Of a DNA stretch of 64,000 nucleotides, positions 12,351 to 22,653 are shown piece after piece. This stretch comes from Isoetes taiwanensis. Taxonomy: Eukaryota; Streptophyta; Lycopodiopsida; Isoetales; Isoetaceae. Each line of letters starts with the position of its first letter. Positions within the stretch are counted from its first letter, which is position 1. The stretch is taken from contig JAJEKV010000046.1 of NCBI GenBank assembly GCA_021234155.1, positions 10,113,012-10,177,011 on the forward strand. The letters are read 5' to 3'. The notes below the pieces were generated by a model. The model saw nothing but the letters and a program-made list of their open reading frames with translations, had not been told where the DNA came from and did not search any database. A program made the position numbers and the translations under genes.

Positions 12351-14967
12351 TTATGTGCATCTTGTATATGTGGAGTCACGAAATTCGTGAACCCTGCTGT
12401 TCATGGCTTACAAAATTTTCCTGGCTTACAAAATTCTTTCTTACGTCCCTGGCCTTCTTCAACAGGGAACCATAGAGCGCAACATTCCAAACTAGCATCT
12501 ACATCCACCCCCTTGGGCCCGATATGTTGGCTAAAATCAATTGTTTTGGACACTTTGTCCTGCGGATATTCTATATAAATTATTATTGTGCATGGAAAGA
12601 ATCTGAAGCGTCAAAATAGTTTCAATTTTGTGTTATTATACGTGAGAAGAATCAAAGAATACGAATTCCCAGTATCCTATCCCATCTATCTAATATATAA
12701 ATAAGGTACTCTTATAAGCTTTTACACTGGGTAAATAAGGTACTTTTATAAGCTTTACACTAGGGTTTTCCCAGTACCACCAAAAGAGTACCCACAAAAG
12801 TAATACTAGTTCACATCATTGAATCCCCATATCCTATCAAAAAATACTCAAAGTAATACTAGTTTACGTCATTGAATCCCTACTCTCTCTTTTACTATCT
12901 ATCTTTTGATAGATAAGCTTACTATCTAAGCTTCCAATTATTTCGTTTGGTATTTGTAGATCGTATCTCACGCATGGTTTGGCCTTTTGCCTGGGTATTG
13001 TATGGAAAATCGTATGCAAAGCGTATTTTTTAGCTGATTTGAGGTGTTTGTTGGCTGAGATGAAGGTAGCATTCCAAAATCGACTAAGGCATGTGTTTAA
13101 GGATAAGGAAGCATGTTGCTTTCTTTTTTGAGCAGGCGCGGCCATGGATCCCAATGGGGCAGGCTTGGCATTCCAAAATCAGCTAAGGCATGTGTTTTCC
13201 TTGTTGTTTCTATGCATGGTTTGAGAATAGAAGGATAAGAAAGCATGTTGCTTTCTTTGGCGCGGCCATGGATCCTGGGGCAGGCTTGGAGGCCATCGCC
13301 TGCTTTGTAAAAGAGCGGTGTGATTGATCATGTGGATGTTCTGATTTTTTTTTTCTTTTAATAAGAATCAAATCGGCCATGCGATTCCAGGTCAGAAAAA
13401 GAAGAGGGGGATTTTGAGCTTTCTTGATCAAGGGGATCAAACAAATCCATGGCCTGCCTAGATCATCGCGGCTAAATCATAGCCTGCTTCCTTGTGAAGA
13501 GGGAATTCATGGATTTGAAGGAAATGGGGGAGTAAAGCTGGCCGTTTGGAGCAAGGATTGAAGGGGGCATCAGAATGGCTCACACACACTGCACTAAGCG
13601 TGTGTGTATGAGTGAGACGAATCTTATGGCCTTGGCTTTTACATGCGGGTAGAGCAGGGTTTGCATGCAAGTAGAGCAGGGGATTGATTCCGGCGGTACC
13701 ATCTACGCTGCCATGTGTTCTGTGTATGACCTCGTTGTTCTGTCCGAGGGGCAATGGATGCCAGCAGAAGGCGGGCTTGGAGGCACGCCGACAGTCTGGT
13801 TCGGCACAGGCTGCCTTCGCTTTTTTTTTTTAACCATGTGTTCCGTTTGGACCATTGAAGTGGCAGGCAAATTGTCGATGAAAAATGTAATGGCCTTTGA
13901 TGTGGCATAGAACACGGAATATTCCAGAAATCAATGGTCGGGAATGAAAAATACAAAAAAATCCAATAAGGAAACATAACTGTCTAACCAAACTATGAAT
14001 CTTATATCTTAAAAATTCCTATAGTCGTTAGTATCTCCATCACAATGCCCTTAAATTTTGAATTATGTTGAAAATACCTTTATACTGAATTCTATTGGGA
14101 ATACAACATCCCTGTGATATTCTAACGTCTATAAAAACATTGCCTAACTAGCGGTAAGGCACTCATCAATGGAAGCAAATCTAGCTCCTTTATTCAATGC
14201 CATTGCTTCTCAATGAAGAGAATGCTTATAGATTACGCAATGATCTAAGATTGTAGTCCAAACAAAAATGAAAGCTCAAAAAGAATGAGTTGAGGAGCAT
14301 GTAATCTATTACTTAAAAGCATAAAGTAGTTGATCAAAAATTAGATATTATGAGGAATAAGCATGTACCTTGAAGAAACAGGTTCAAATCAGAAGTGATC
14401 TCTGGACTCTGTAACTGCACAAATAAACATCTCTAATCCTTGACATCAACTTAACAAGAGACGAATTTTGGAGGAAATTAATTTCTTGGGAGGTGAAAAT
14501 GGTTGCTACAATCATGAAAATGCATGCTCAATTGCAAATCATTGTTGTATTGGGCTTTTATAGCATGGCTTGGACTGTCGAATATCAGGAAAAAAGCTTC
14601 CAGAATTCAAGGAACTGGATTTTTGGACAAATTGTCTTGATGTTGGAGGCAAAAGCTTTTTGAAAATACTTAAAATTGAAAGGGTACGGTAGTATATGTA
14701 TTTATATTCTATATGAATATTATATCTTGGTTGATCAGGGGCTTGACATGATGGTGTTTACAATTCTTAGTTGACAATTAATAATAAAGATTATGCACTA
14801 GTAGTTGACAATTAATATTACAAAAAATTTATCGTGGCGCCTTAGCTGCCCTAATCATTTCTCTTTATTGACTCACTGACTAGTTTGACTGTTTAGAACA
14901 ATACAAAAGATGTCCTTAAACACACAGGATCTCAACTTACATTTGTGCCTTATGTTTTGATGTCATT
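12351..14967. other. Intergenic sequence with local duplications
   Basis: Downstream of VEN4. At 12690-12770 a 35-base unit with AAGGTACT(T/C)TTATAAGCTTT is duplicated. The stretch from about 13940 to 14960 is AT-rich and featureless. The open frames at 13458-13977 on both strands overlap one another and show no domain. Confidence 0.55.
13071..13290. repeat. Imperfect tandem duplication of about 100-110 bp
   Basis: CATTCCAAAATC(GA/AG)CTAAGGCATGTGTTT opens each copy (about 13071 and 13168), and each ends with GCGCGGCCATGGATCC and GGGGCAGGCTTGG. The second copy has an insertion of about 30 bases. No coding function seen. Confidence 0.75.
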
Positions 14968-15038
14968 TTGGCCGCAGGTTATCCTGAAGGTTCTTTCAAG
15001 ATTCCTTTAACAAACTCTGGAAATGTTCGAGAGACCCC

Positions 15039-15430
15039 TTTTAACTGGCCAAGTTTCCCAAAGACTACCTTCAGATTCTCTCAAGATTCACGAGATCCTT
15101 TCCGCTTCTCCAAGGTACCATTTGATTCCATCAATATTATCTTAGATCCTCTAATATTCCCTGGAGATGCCCACAAGATCCCCTTTAGTTCCCCAAGTTT
15201 TCAAAGAGTCCCTTAGATTCTCTCAAAATTCTTTATGTCCTCTCCGATTCTCCAAGATCCCATTGGATTTCATTAATATTCTATTAGATGCTTTGCTATT
15301 CCCTAAAAATGCCCTTGAGATCCCTTTTGATTCCCCAACTTTTCTAAAGAGGCCCCTAGATATTCTCAAGATTCTCGAGATCCTCTCCAACTCTCCAAGT
15401 CCCCATTAGATTTCACTGATATTCTTTGAT
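15039..15430. repeat. Tandem repeat, monomer about 143 bp, nearly three copies
   Basis: Units begin near 15039, 15183 and 15325. Shared words are CCAAGTTT, AGATTCTCTCAAGATTC, GATTCTCCAAG, TTCATTAATATT and AATGCCC..AGATCCC. Within a monomer the pattern GATTC/GATCC followed by TC recurs, suggesting growth from a shorter ancestral unit. Open frames crossing it are a by-product of low stop-codon density. Confidence 0.8.
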
Positions 15431-17057
15431 AATCCCTTAGATACTCTCAAGATTCCTTAGTTTCCTTGGCATAGGGCCACTCTTTTGAATGCTCTCAATG
15501 AACTGGTGTCTAGCTCTAATCGATTTGATAGTCTCCTAAGGTTTTTTTAGTTCCATCAATTCTATTGGATTCCTCAAGATTCCTTAAGAGTCACTTATGA
15601 ACACTCCTCGAGATCTCTAAGTTTCCATGAATATTCCTCGGATTCCCTCAAATAAAGTTTTCCTAATATTCCTTCATGGAGCCCCAGGGGTGAAGATGAC
15701 GTCAAAATATATTCTGTTCTAATTTGTTCTGTTCTGTTCCGTTCTGTTCTATGAGATCCACTCCAGATTTGCTAAGGTCCTCTTGAGCTCAATGGCGTGA
15801 TGTCCCGATATGATGAGATAATGCAAAATGACTACTCTTTGAAAAGCTCTCGATGAGATGCCAAATGATGCCAATTTCACTAAGTTGACATATATACTGC
15901 AAGTTGCAGGCACGAAAAGTAGTTTGTAAAAGGGTGCATTTAATGCAATCTTAATTGTTATATGATGCGCCATCCAAACATTAAGATGTGATATTTTTCT
16001 TTTTTACTTTTTCTTATCATGTGTCTTGTGTCAAATAGATGTAAATTGTCCTCCATCAATTGCAAAAGTTTCAAGAGCTAGGATTTCTCTTTCTCTCTTC
16101 GATCCAACTATATTGGCTGCACAAATCCACCTCATATGTGAATGTGATACCTCTTATAGTGGCATCACATGAGGTGGCATGTAGTCTTCCTAAATTTACT
16201 AAAATTTCTATGGTGGGAATTCTTTCTTACTTTGATCACCGCTCAATACCAATGCCTCGAAGATGAAATAAAAGACTAGAATCAATATCAATGCCTCAAT
16301 TAAAAAAGAGTCCCCTTTTATTCGTGTGCAATTTTTATAAATGGGAAATATTGTTTAGTACAATAGATAAGAAATTCAGATATGCATGAAAAGATGTGAA
16401 TAGTTGGTTTCTATCAATAAACAGAAAGTCTCTCTTTTTTACTATTGCATCTCCCCAAGTTTCCACTAGGAAATTTCTTTTGCAATTTCTATTTGATCCG
16501 GAAATGGCCAAACCTCCTTCAATGTGCACCAAAGTGGATTGAAACTGTTAGTTTTGATTCAACATGCGTGATGCTCTATTTCAAACAAGAATTTCTCTAG
16601 CCAGGCGATGAAGGGAGATAAATTCTTCCAATAATTTTTGAAATGGAAATCGATTATGTAAAGGAATTCTACTTCCAGATATGATAGTGACTTGGAACGC
16701 TTCTAGATATGAAGAATTTGGCTATGGCTCTAATACTCAATAATAACTTGTAATAGAATAGGCGATGGAGATATGAGAAGTCTGTAAATTTCAACTCTCG
16801 ATATTTTTTTTACTACCCACCTTTTTTGGTAATTTTATCAGATGTTCATTCCAGCCAAAATTTGTTCTAGGTATATGTTTTGACTTCCATAGGCTAGCTA
16901 TCATCTGCAAAAACCATGAGTGCATTAGAAGAGTTGTGTAGATGTCTATTTTGATGACGTGATAAAATTAAGTCGTACTAGTTTCACATTCTAGGACAAC
17001 ATAACCTCTACTCTATCCATTAAACAAACCTGATTATAAACTAATGCTATTGTGCAG
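15431..17057. other. Intergenic sequence, no gene seen
   Basis: Decayed repeat sequence continues to about 15670, followed by a GTTCTGTTCT simple repeat at about 15713-15752. After that it is AT-rich and unstructured. Open frames are short and show no domain. Confidence 0.55.
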
Positions 17058-17535
17058 TGTAACAGACCTATGGGGATTGATTTGAAAGATCTTAGTGATG
17101 TACCTATCGCATTTCCTGACACCACCATAAGAGGGTGGGATGGATCTCCCATAAACATCTGGATGTTTTGGCCCATTGGTTAGGCTGGGGGCTTAAGGAA
17201 TGTTACAAAGCTAAGAAAGGTTACATATGGTATCGAATATATCTCAAATTCGAGTCTCTATGGGATATAAATGACATGGATGTCATATGACATGTAAATC
17301 TGTCGTGGAGGTGAAATACAGTGTTGATTATGCCACAGAGGAAGCATGATGCTTGAGGACGAGCATAGTTCTAGTGGGAGAGATTGTAACAGGCCCATGG
17401 GGATCGATTCAAGAGATCTAAGTGGTGTATTGTAAGGCGTTTCCTGACACCAACATAAAAGGGTATGATGGATCCCCTATAAACATCTGGACGTTTTGAC
17501 CAGTTAGTTACGCTGAGGTGGTTAAGAATGTTACA
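17058..17535 (+). mobile_element. TRIM (terminal-repeat retrotransposon in miniature)
   Basis: Two direct repeats of about 150 bp, 17058-17207 and 17385-17535, both start TGTAACAG and end TGTTACA, so each is bounded by TG...CA. They share ATGGGGAT(T/C)GATT, TTTCCTGACACCA and AACATCTGGA(T/C)GTTTTG. The 177-bp interior has a primer-site-like TGGTATCGAAT near 17228 and ends GTGGGAGAGAT against the second repeat, like a polypurine tract. Short LTRs, no coding capacity and this order define TRIMs. The flanking five bases (TGCAG, ACATG) do not match, so no target-site duplication remains. Confidence 0.8.
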
Positions 17536-18534
17536 ACATGGTTGTGAAATTCTTATCGATCATATAAAAAAAGCATGATGTTTTCAACATTGTAGTGATG
17601 GATTAAGCAATGCTTAGTGTAGTGAACAGATCAGACAATGTTTTTATGGGAACAACATGGAGGAACTATTCTAAAGTTGTATATTCTTACACCTATTTAT
17701 TGATCTGGTAACATCACAAGCTTGATTGAACGTAGCAAATTCTAGGAGAACGAGTTTTCTTTCTTGGTAGATTTTAGATGATTCAAGGTCTATTCAAGGT
17801 TTTTTTGTACAGTTCGGTCATTTTCTGTTGTTTTACTTCATCTTGGACATATTTCTTGCACGATAATAATCTATATAGAATTGTCTTGCACGATAAGAAT
17901 CTATGTAGAAATTTCTTATGGCATTTGATTCGTCTAACCCAATGCCACATTTTGTTATTACAGATAAATATGTTAATGTTGGAGCGTCTCAAACTTAATA
18001 GCCAAGCATATATTGTTCAAAGTTATACATAGTTTTGTATTTAATCCATTTGTTTGAATTGTGAGCATTTTCTTATATGCATTTCTTATAATACTGCTAT
18101 TTATTCTTTTATTTCAAGTATTGTGGCGTCACGTTCAGGTTTTATTCCCCACCATTGATCTGGCGGATATTCTCGGTATTGTGCCAGATAAATGGCCATT
18201 AGAATTTTGAGCAGAAAAATGCATGCCACTATCAATGGTGTAGAACGAATCTATGGTTGAAGCAAAACAAATCTGAAAGAAGGAAAATAAAAAAACCACT
18301 GGTGCACATGAATTTGCCGGACTCAGCTTCACATAGGATGAAGTTATGGCATGTAATCTAAGCTCCGGTTTTGATTTCTTTCAGAAGATCAGTTCTTTCC
18401 TTGATATATTCTACACCTCAAAACCCTTATATTGCTCTAACATGGAGCAAACAACACAGGTTCAGATAGGCAATTGGGACGAAGCCGTGTCCCAATGATG
18501 GAAGGCTTAAATCGAAATAAGGAAAGGAAAAGGA
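17536..18534. other. Intergenic sequence, no gene seen
   Basis: AT-rich. TTGCACGATAA(T/G)AATCTAT is repeated at 17857 and 17886. No recognisable coding sequence or RNA gene. Confidence 0.5.
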
Positions 18535-19975
18535 AGGAAGGAAGGAAGGAAGGAAGGAAGGTATTTTTATCGTCCACGGAGACCAATCGGTCTATGGGAC
18601 CCAATACAAAAGCGCAGCAAGCGGATTACTACCCGGATTAAAAAACCCCCGCCCCGAAGGGTTTTCGAGGGAAAAACCGTGGCAGCAATCAGCCTGCTGA
18701 CAAACTGTTCCAATATACGAAATGCAAAAACACACAAATATATACACTCATGTACCGTGCCGTAGTGCCCGATCGCGACCCGGCGGGGCGGGGGCAAAGG
18801 TGGGCTCGCAGATCCAAGAGTACCTCTCGAATGTGCGACCCCGCAGCACGCGTCGACGGCGGTGTGTTCATCGCCAAATGTAGGGGCAAGTCCGGCCGCA
18901 CTAAGGGAACGTATTCGGCCCAGATCCGGACCGAATGCCGGGCAACTCGGAAAGTGTGAGAGTCATCCTCAATGGCACCCGCTTGACAAGACCGACAGAG
19001 CCCTGCCCCGGCAGGGCTCCCCAATCCACCGCCCGGCCTCGATCGCGAAGATAGTGGGCACCCGTAAAGCGAATGGAGGCAATGAGTCTCGCTTTTCGGG
19101 CTTTGGAAGCAGGTAGAGTCGGGCCCCGCCAACGCGGGGTTGATGTGCTCCTTGTAATGGGCCATTTTGACCTGCCTAGCGCCGGGTCCCATAGCTTGCC
19201 AAGGAAGCAAGCGCCCGTGTACTCCCGCAGTTGCCACGATTGGCCTCGGTGTCCACCGCGACGACTGCGTGTTCTGCGACGCTCCATCCGGGCGAACCAT
19301 CGATCTCTTACCCCTCCAACAGTTCCGAGCCATTTGCCAAGGGCCCATTGCCACAACAGAAGCCGGTCCGAGCCGAGCATCACCCATATTAACGACTTTC
19401 TCAAAAATAGACGATATGTCTATCAAGGGCTGCCCGTTGAAGCGGCAAGAATCTAATTTCCTGCAGCAGAATCTGATAGGAGACTGAAGGTTTCACCCCA
19501 AGTGCCTTTGCCAAAATGCCTTACGCACTGCTCCCAAGTCATTCCAGTCGCCAAAGAGACGGTAGGGCCCCAAACCTCGACCCGTCTGAAGGGCGAGTTT
19601 CGACCGGTGCAAACAGATGTGGACCGGGATGGCCCCAATCATAGAGCTCGCACGGTGATTTGTTGTTCTCGCATGGCATAAAGCGCTTTCAACCTCTTTG
19701 TCACCGCCAAGTGGATGGACGCCTCCCAACAGAGCGAGGAGGGGAACTCCACCCCTAGGTACTTGTAGGTGGGCGTGGCCTCCACAGGCTGTCCCCGATA
19801 TGTGAGTGCAGGAGACGTGGCGTGGCGTGAAGAGGATATGAGAACCACTCTGGTCTTGGCCAGATTCACGCGCATGTCTGTAGAGTGGGCCATAAAACCA
19901 TGAAAAAGCATGTCCGTCAACTGTTCTAGCCTTTCTTCCAAATCTAAGGGGGTACACAAAATATTACTCTGCATT
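18535..19975 (-). mobile_element. LINE (non-LTR retrotransposon), 5'-truncated and frameshifted
   Basis: Minus strand. Part of the reverse-transcriptase domain is visible: STDMRVNLAKTRVV and YKYLGVEF (19640-19900), then GRGLGPYRLFGDWNDLGAV (about 19545-19600). Nearer the 3' end is a C-terminal cysteine-histidine stretch with LCRSCQAGAIEDDSHTF (near 18950-19010). The frame changes several times, so it is inactive. The 3' end is a UTR ending in a (TTCC)n tail (plus-strand GGAA repeats, 18535-18560), preceded by CCGATTGGTCTCCGTGGACG, which recurs at 26750-26790. The catalytic aspartate motif and everything 5' of it are missing. Confidence 0.85.
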
Positions 19976-20814
19976 AAAATAGCAACGGACTGAATAAACT
20001 CAAGCTTCAAGTGAGATTTACACATTGTAGGAAGATCAAAATAGCATGGTATAATCAAGAAATAAAAATTGGCACATAGAACATTAATAGAAACTTTGGC
20101 AGAATAAGATGATCTGATGATACCTATGAGTAGCCTTTGTTTAGAAGCAGAATGCAGGAGGCATTCTAAAGTGAAAAGGGTCCAAAAACTTGATCACCTC
20201 GATACATACGTTTTATTGGCTGTCAAAGATATAGCCCAAAACACCCCTGAAGTATAAAAGAACATATTGGAGACTCAAGTTACAGCAGAATAGAAAAGCA
20301 ATCTTTGACAAAAAAGAGAAGGCTTAAAGAAAGCCTTACTGACAGCAAAAAAAATCGGCCCAATTTCAGAGTGATTCCATGGTGCTCTTTTTTCACATTT
20401 TTTGAAGAAGCCATTGAAGCAAGGCTGCTCGTGTGTGAAATGGAGGATTTTAGACTTCCTGCTATCTGCGACGTAGAAATAAGCTTTGAAAATATGCAGC
20501 ATCTTCAGTAATATTGATTTTTTACTTGAGCGGCTGCATTCCGTATCGTTTGCAACAAAATAGACGGTAATTGCATAAATTTACTTCTTTTCTAACATTC
20601 ATTAAATGCACTACATGCCTTTTCCAGCTTACACAAAGGAAGCCATGAGCAGAACCATGTGGACAGCAACCTGGCACCAATTTTTGCTCTTGGCAGTTCG
20701 GCACCATCTTGTTTTACTTTTGGAGTCCACTTAGGCTTCTTTCAATAAACGTTGGGATCCTTTGCCCAAGCTCGTAGAAATTTGACATTTTCAAGCTTTT
20801 CCAGAATTACATAA
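19976..20814. other. Intergenic sequence, no certain gene
   Basis: The minus-strand frame at 20522-20707 is cysteine-rich and followed by possible splice signals, but I recognise no family and the competing frame is equally open. No structural RNA or repeat was identified. Confidence 0.4.
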
Positions 20815-22296
20815 TGTGACGCTCCTGAAACGTATATAATGCTCTCATCATATAAATATGGAAAATTCCCCTCCCATGGCAACTCAATCACCACGGAAAG
20901 GCCCTCCGTCTGACTCAGACCACTTGTTAAGGCCAAGTGTCCGGGTGAAGGGCACGGAGGTGTCATTCGTCCCGCGCCTTCTATGGGATGTTCTATATAG
21001 CGAAAGCGTACACATATGTTAGTACCTAGCAATAATATATATAAATAATATACCACTTCAAAGGGTGGCCCAGCCATCATCTAGACAACATCAACATAAT
21101 ACCAATATGACATACGAAATGCATCATAAATGAGGGTTCTACCCTGGGCTCAGACTCCACGGGGGTCAATTGATGGTGAGGGCCTCCGGAGAACAACAGA
21201 TGGAATCATGACATGGGCATTGGTTGGCATAGAACAATGGCTAGGGTAATCTAGTCCATCCTCCCTCTTGTGCACACTTTGTAGATAGGTTGAAACAAGT
21301 ATGGTGTGATTATAGCCTTTCGAAGACATAATCTCATGGAATCACCCTATGAGGCTACTCTAGGTTGCATCTCCCCGGTCCGATGAGGCAGGATAGGGAT
21401 AAATCCCTTCCCCGAGCACAATGGTTCCATGGGTGGCTAGAGGATCATGGAACCATTGGTGCCCATGCATCTGTAATCTATAAGTCGGCTCATAGCGAGC
21501 CCAGGGCATCCCACCGGACGGTATCTGCGACCTAGGAGGTGTCAGACCCATACTCGGCCTACACACAGTGATCGAGATAAGCCTAGCATACTATAGGAGC
21601 CCCAGTAGCCACGCTCAGCAACACCCCACATCCACTTCACCATTATATCCGTTGTATGATGCTCAATCTTGGCATAGCATCCACAACCAGGTGGGTTCTT
21701 GTGCACAAGCTACATTTAATGGGTTTTAGGGGTTCTAACTAGGAGCATCTCTACTTCTATATGGCCTTTAGATCTTCACCCCCCTTAATTCCCACAACAC
21801 AGGAGGAACATAAAGAGAACATATCCATCCATAACCTCAATTAGGGCATGAAATAGAGATTAATCATATAATTACACATATAAGGGTTAGTTAGAAGCTC
21901 AAGCTATCTAATTACTAACCTGTGTCCTAGCTAGAGCCATAATCTCTTAAGGTTTCTATATAGCTAGTCTAATTAGGGATGAACAAGCAGCTCCTCCTTC
22001 ACCAAATCCTCCCAGATCGATTTGGAAAGAATTGGGATTGGAGTCCCGTTTAGTTGCCTCTCATATGGGCAAATACCCTAGGCCAATCGAGTTGGTCCAG
22101 GAAGCCTCACCTTAATGGTCATTATACAAATTAATAATACTTAGCTAGGCAATTAGTTATTAATTAGCTTAATTAGCTGACATTTTAACATAGCTAACTT
22201 AAACCCTTTAATTTAATCCATAATGGCCCCAAATTACCCATGGTGACATGTCATGATATTTATACATATGGCATATAAATACGTGGAACGCAAGCA
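20815..22296 (-). mobile_element. 3' LTR of element B (about 1.48 kb)
   Basis: Starts TGTGACGCTCC on the plus strand at 20815 and ends ...GGAACGCAAGCA at 22296. On the minus strand the purine run CTTTTGGGGA lies directly before TGCTTGCGTTCC, so this is the 3' LTR of a minus-strand element whose interior lies to the right. Blocks around 20885-20990 and 22235-22290 match LTRs A and C. There is no primer-binding site at the left edge, which is therefore flanking DNA. The matching 5' LTR is not present in the window. Confidence 0.75.
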
Positions 22297-22653
22297 TCCC
22301 CAAAAGTAATGTTGTTCTCGGCATTGGGGTTAAGTGGTTAAAGTACTGAAAGAACTAATTAATAAATGAAACATATTTAGGTATGTAATTATGTAGATAG
22401 ATCATTCATGATCATAGTTTAGGACTGTAGTCCTTCAAGTAACACTTAAAGATAACCATCATTCAATTAAATTGGGTTTATGTCTTAATTTTGGGACAAA
22501 TTTCATATTGCATGTTTTTAGTAGCATATTCAAATTCACACATTTCACCTCAAAATTATGAAAACGTAATATCATGTTATTTACAAAATAGTCAATATTT
22601 CACAATATAGCACCATATCATAAAAACGTGATAACAAAAATTTACATAGTTAT
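22297..22653 (-). mobile_element. 3' untranslated part of element B
   Basis: AT-rich sequence between the B open reading frame and the polypurine tract. The segment next to the tract (CTCGGCATTGGGGTTAA near 22318) matches the same position in element A (near 1365). Confidence 0.6.

Noticed and set aside
14968-15409. Two overlapping 80-codon frames with repeated Arg-Phe-Ser/Pro-Phe words
   Set aside because: They are products of the 143-bp tandem repeat and change frame between monomers.
18689-19426. 245-codon frame as a host gene
   Set aside because: It contains the C-terminal Cys/His segment of the LINE and ends in its 3' UTR.
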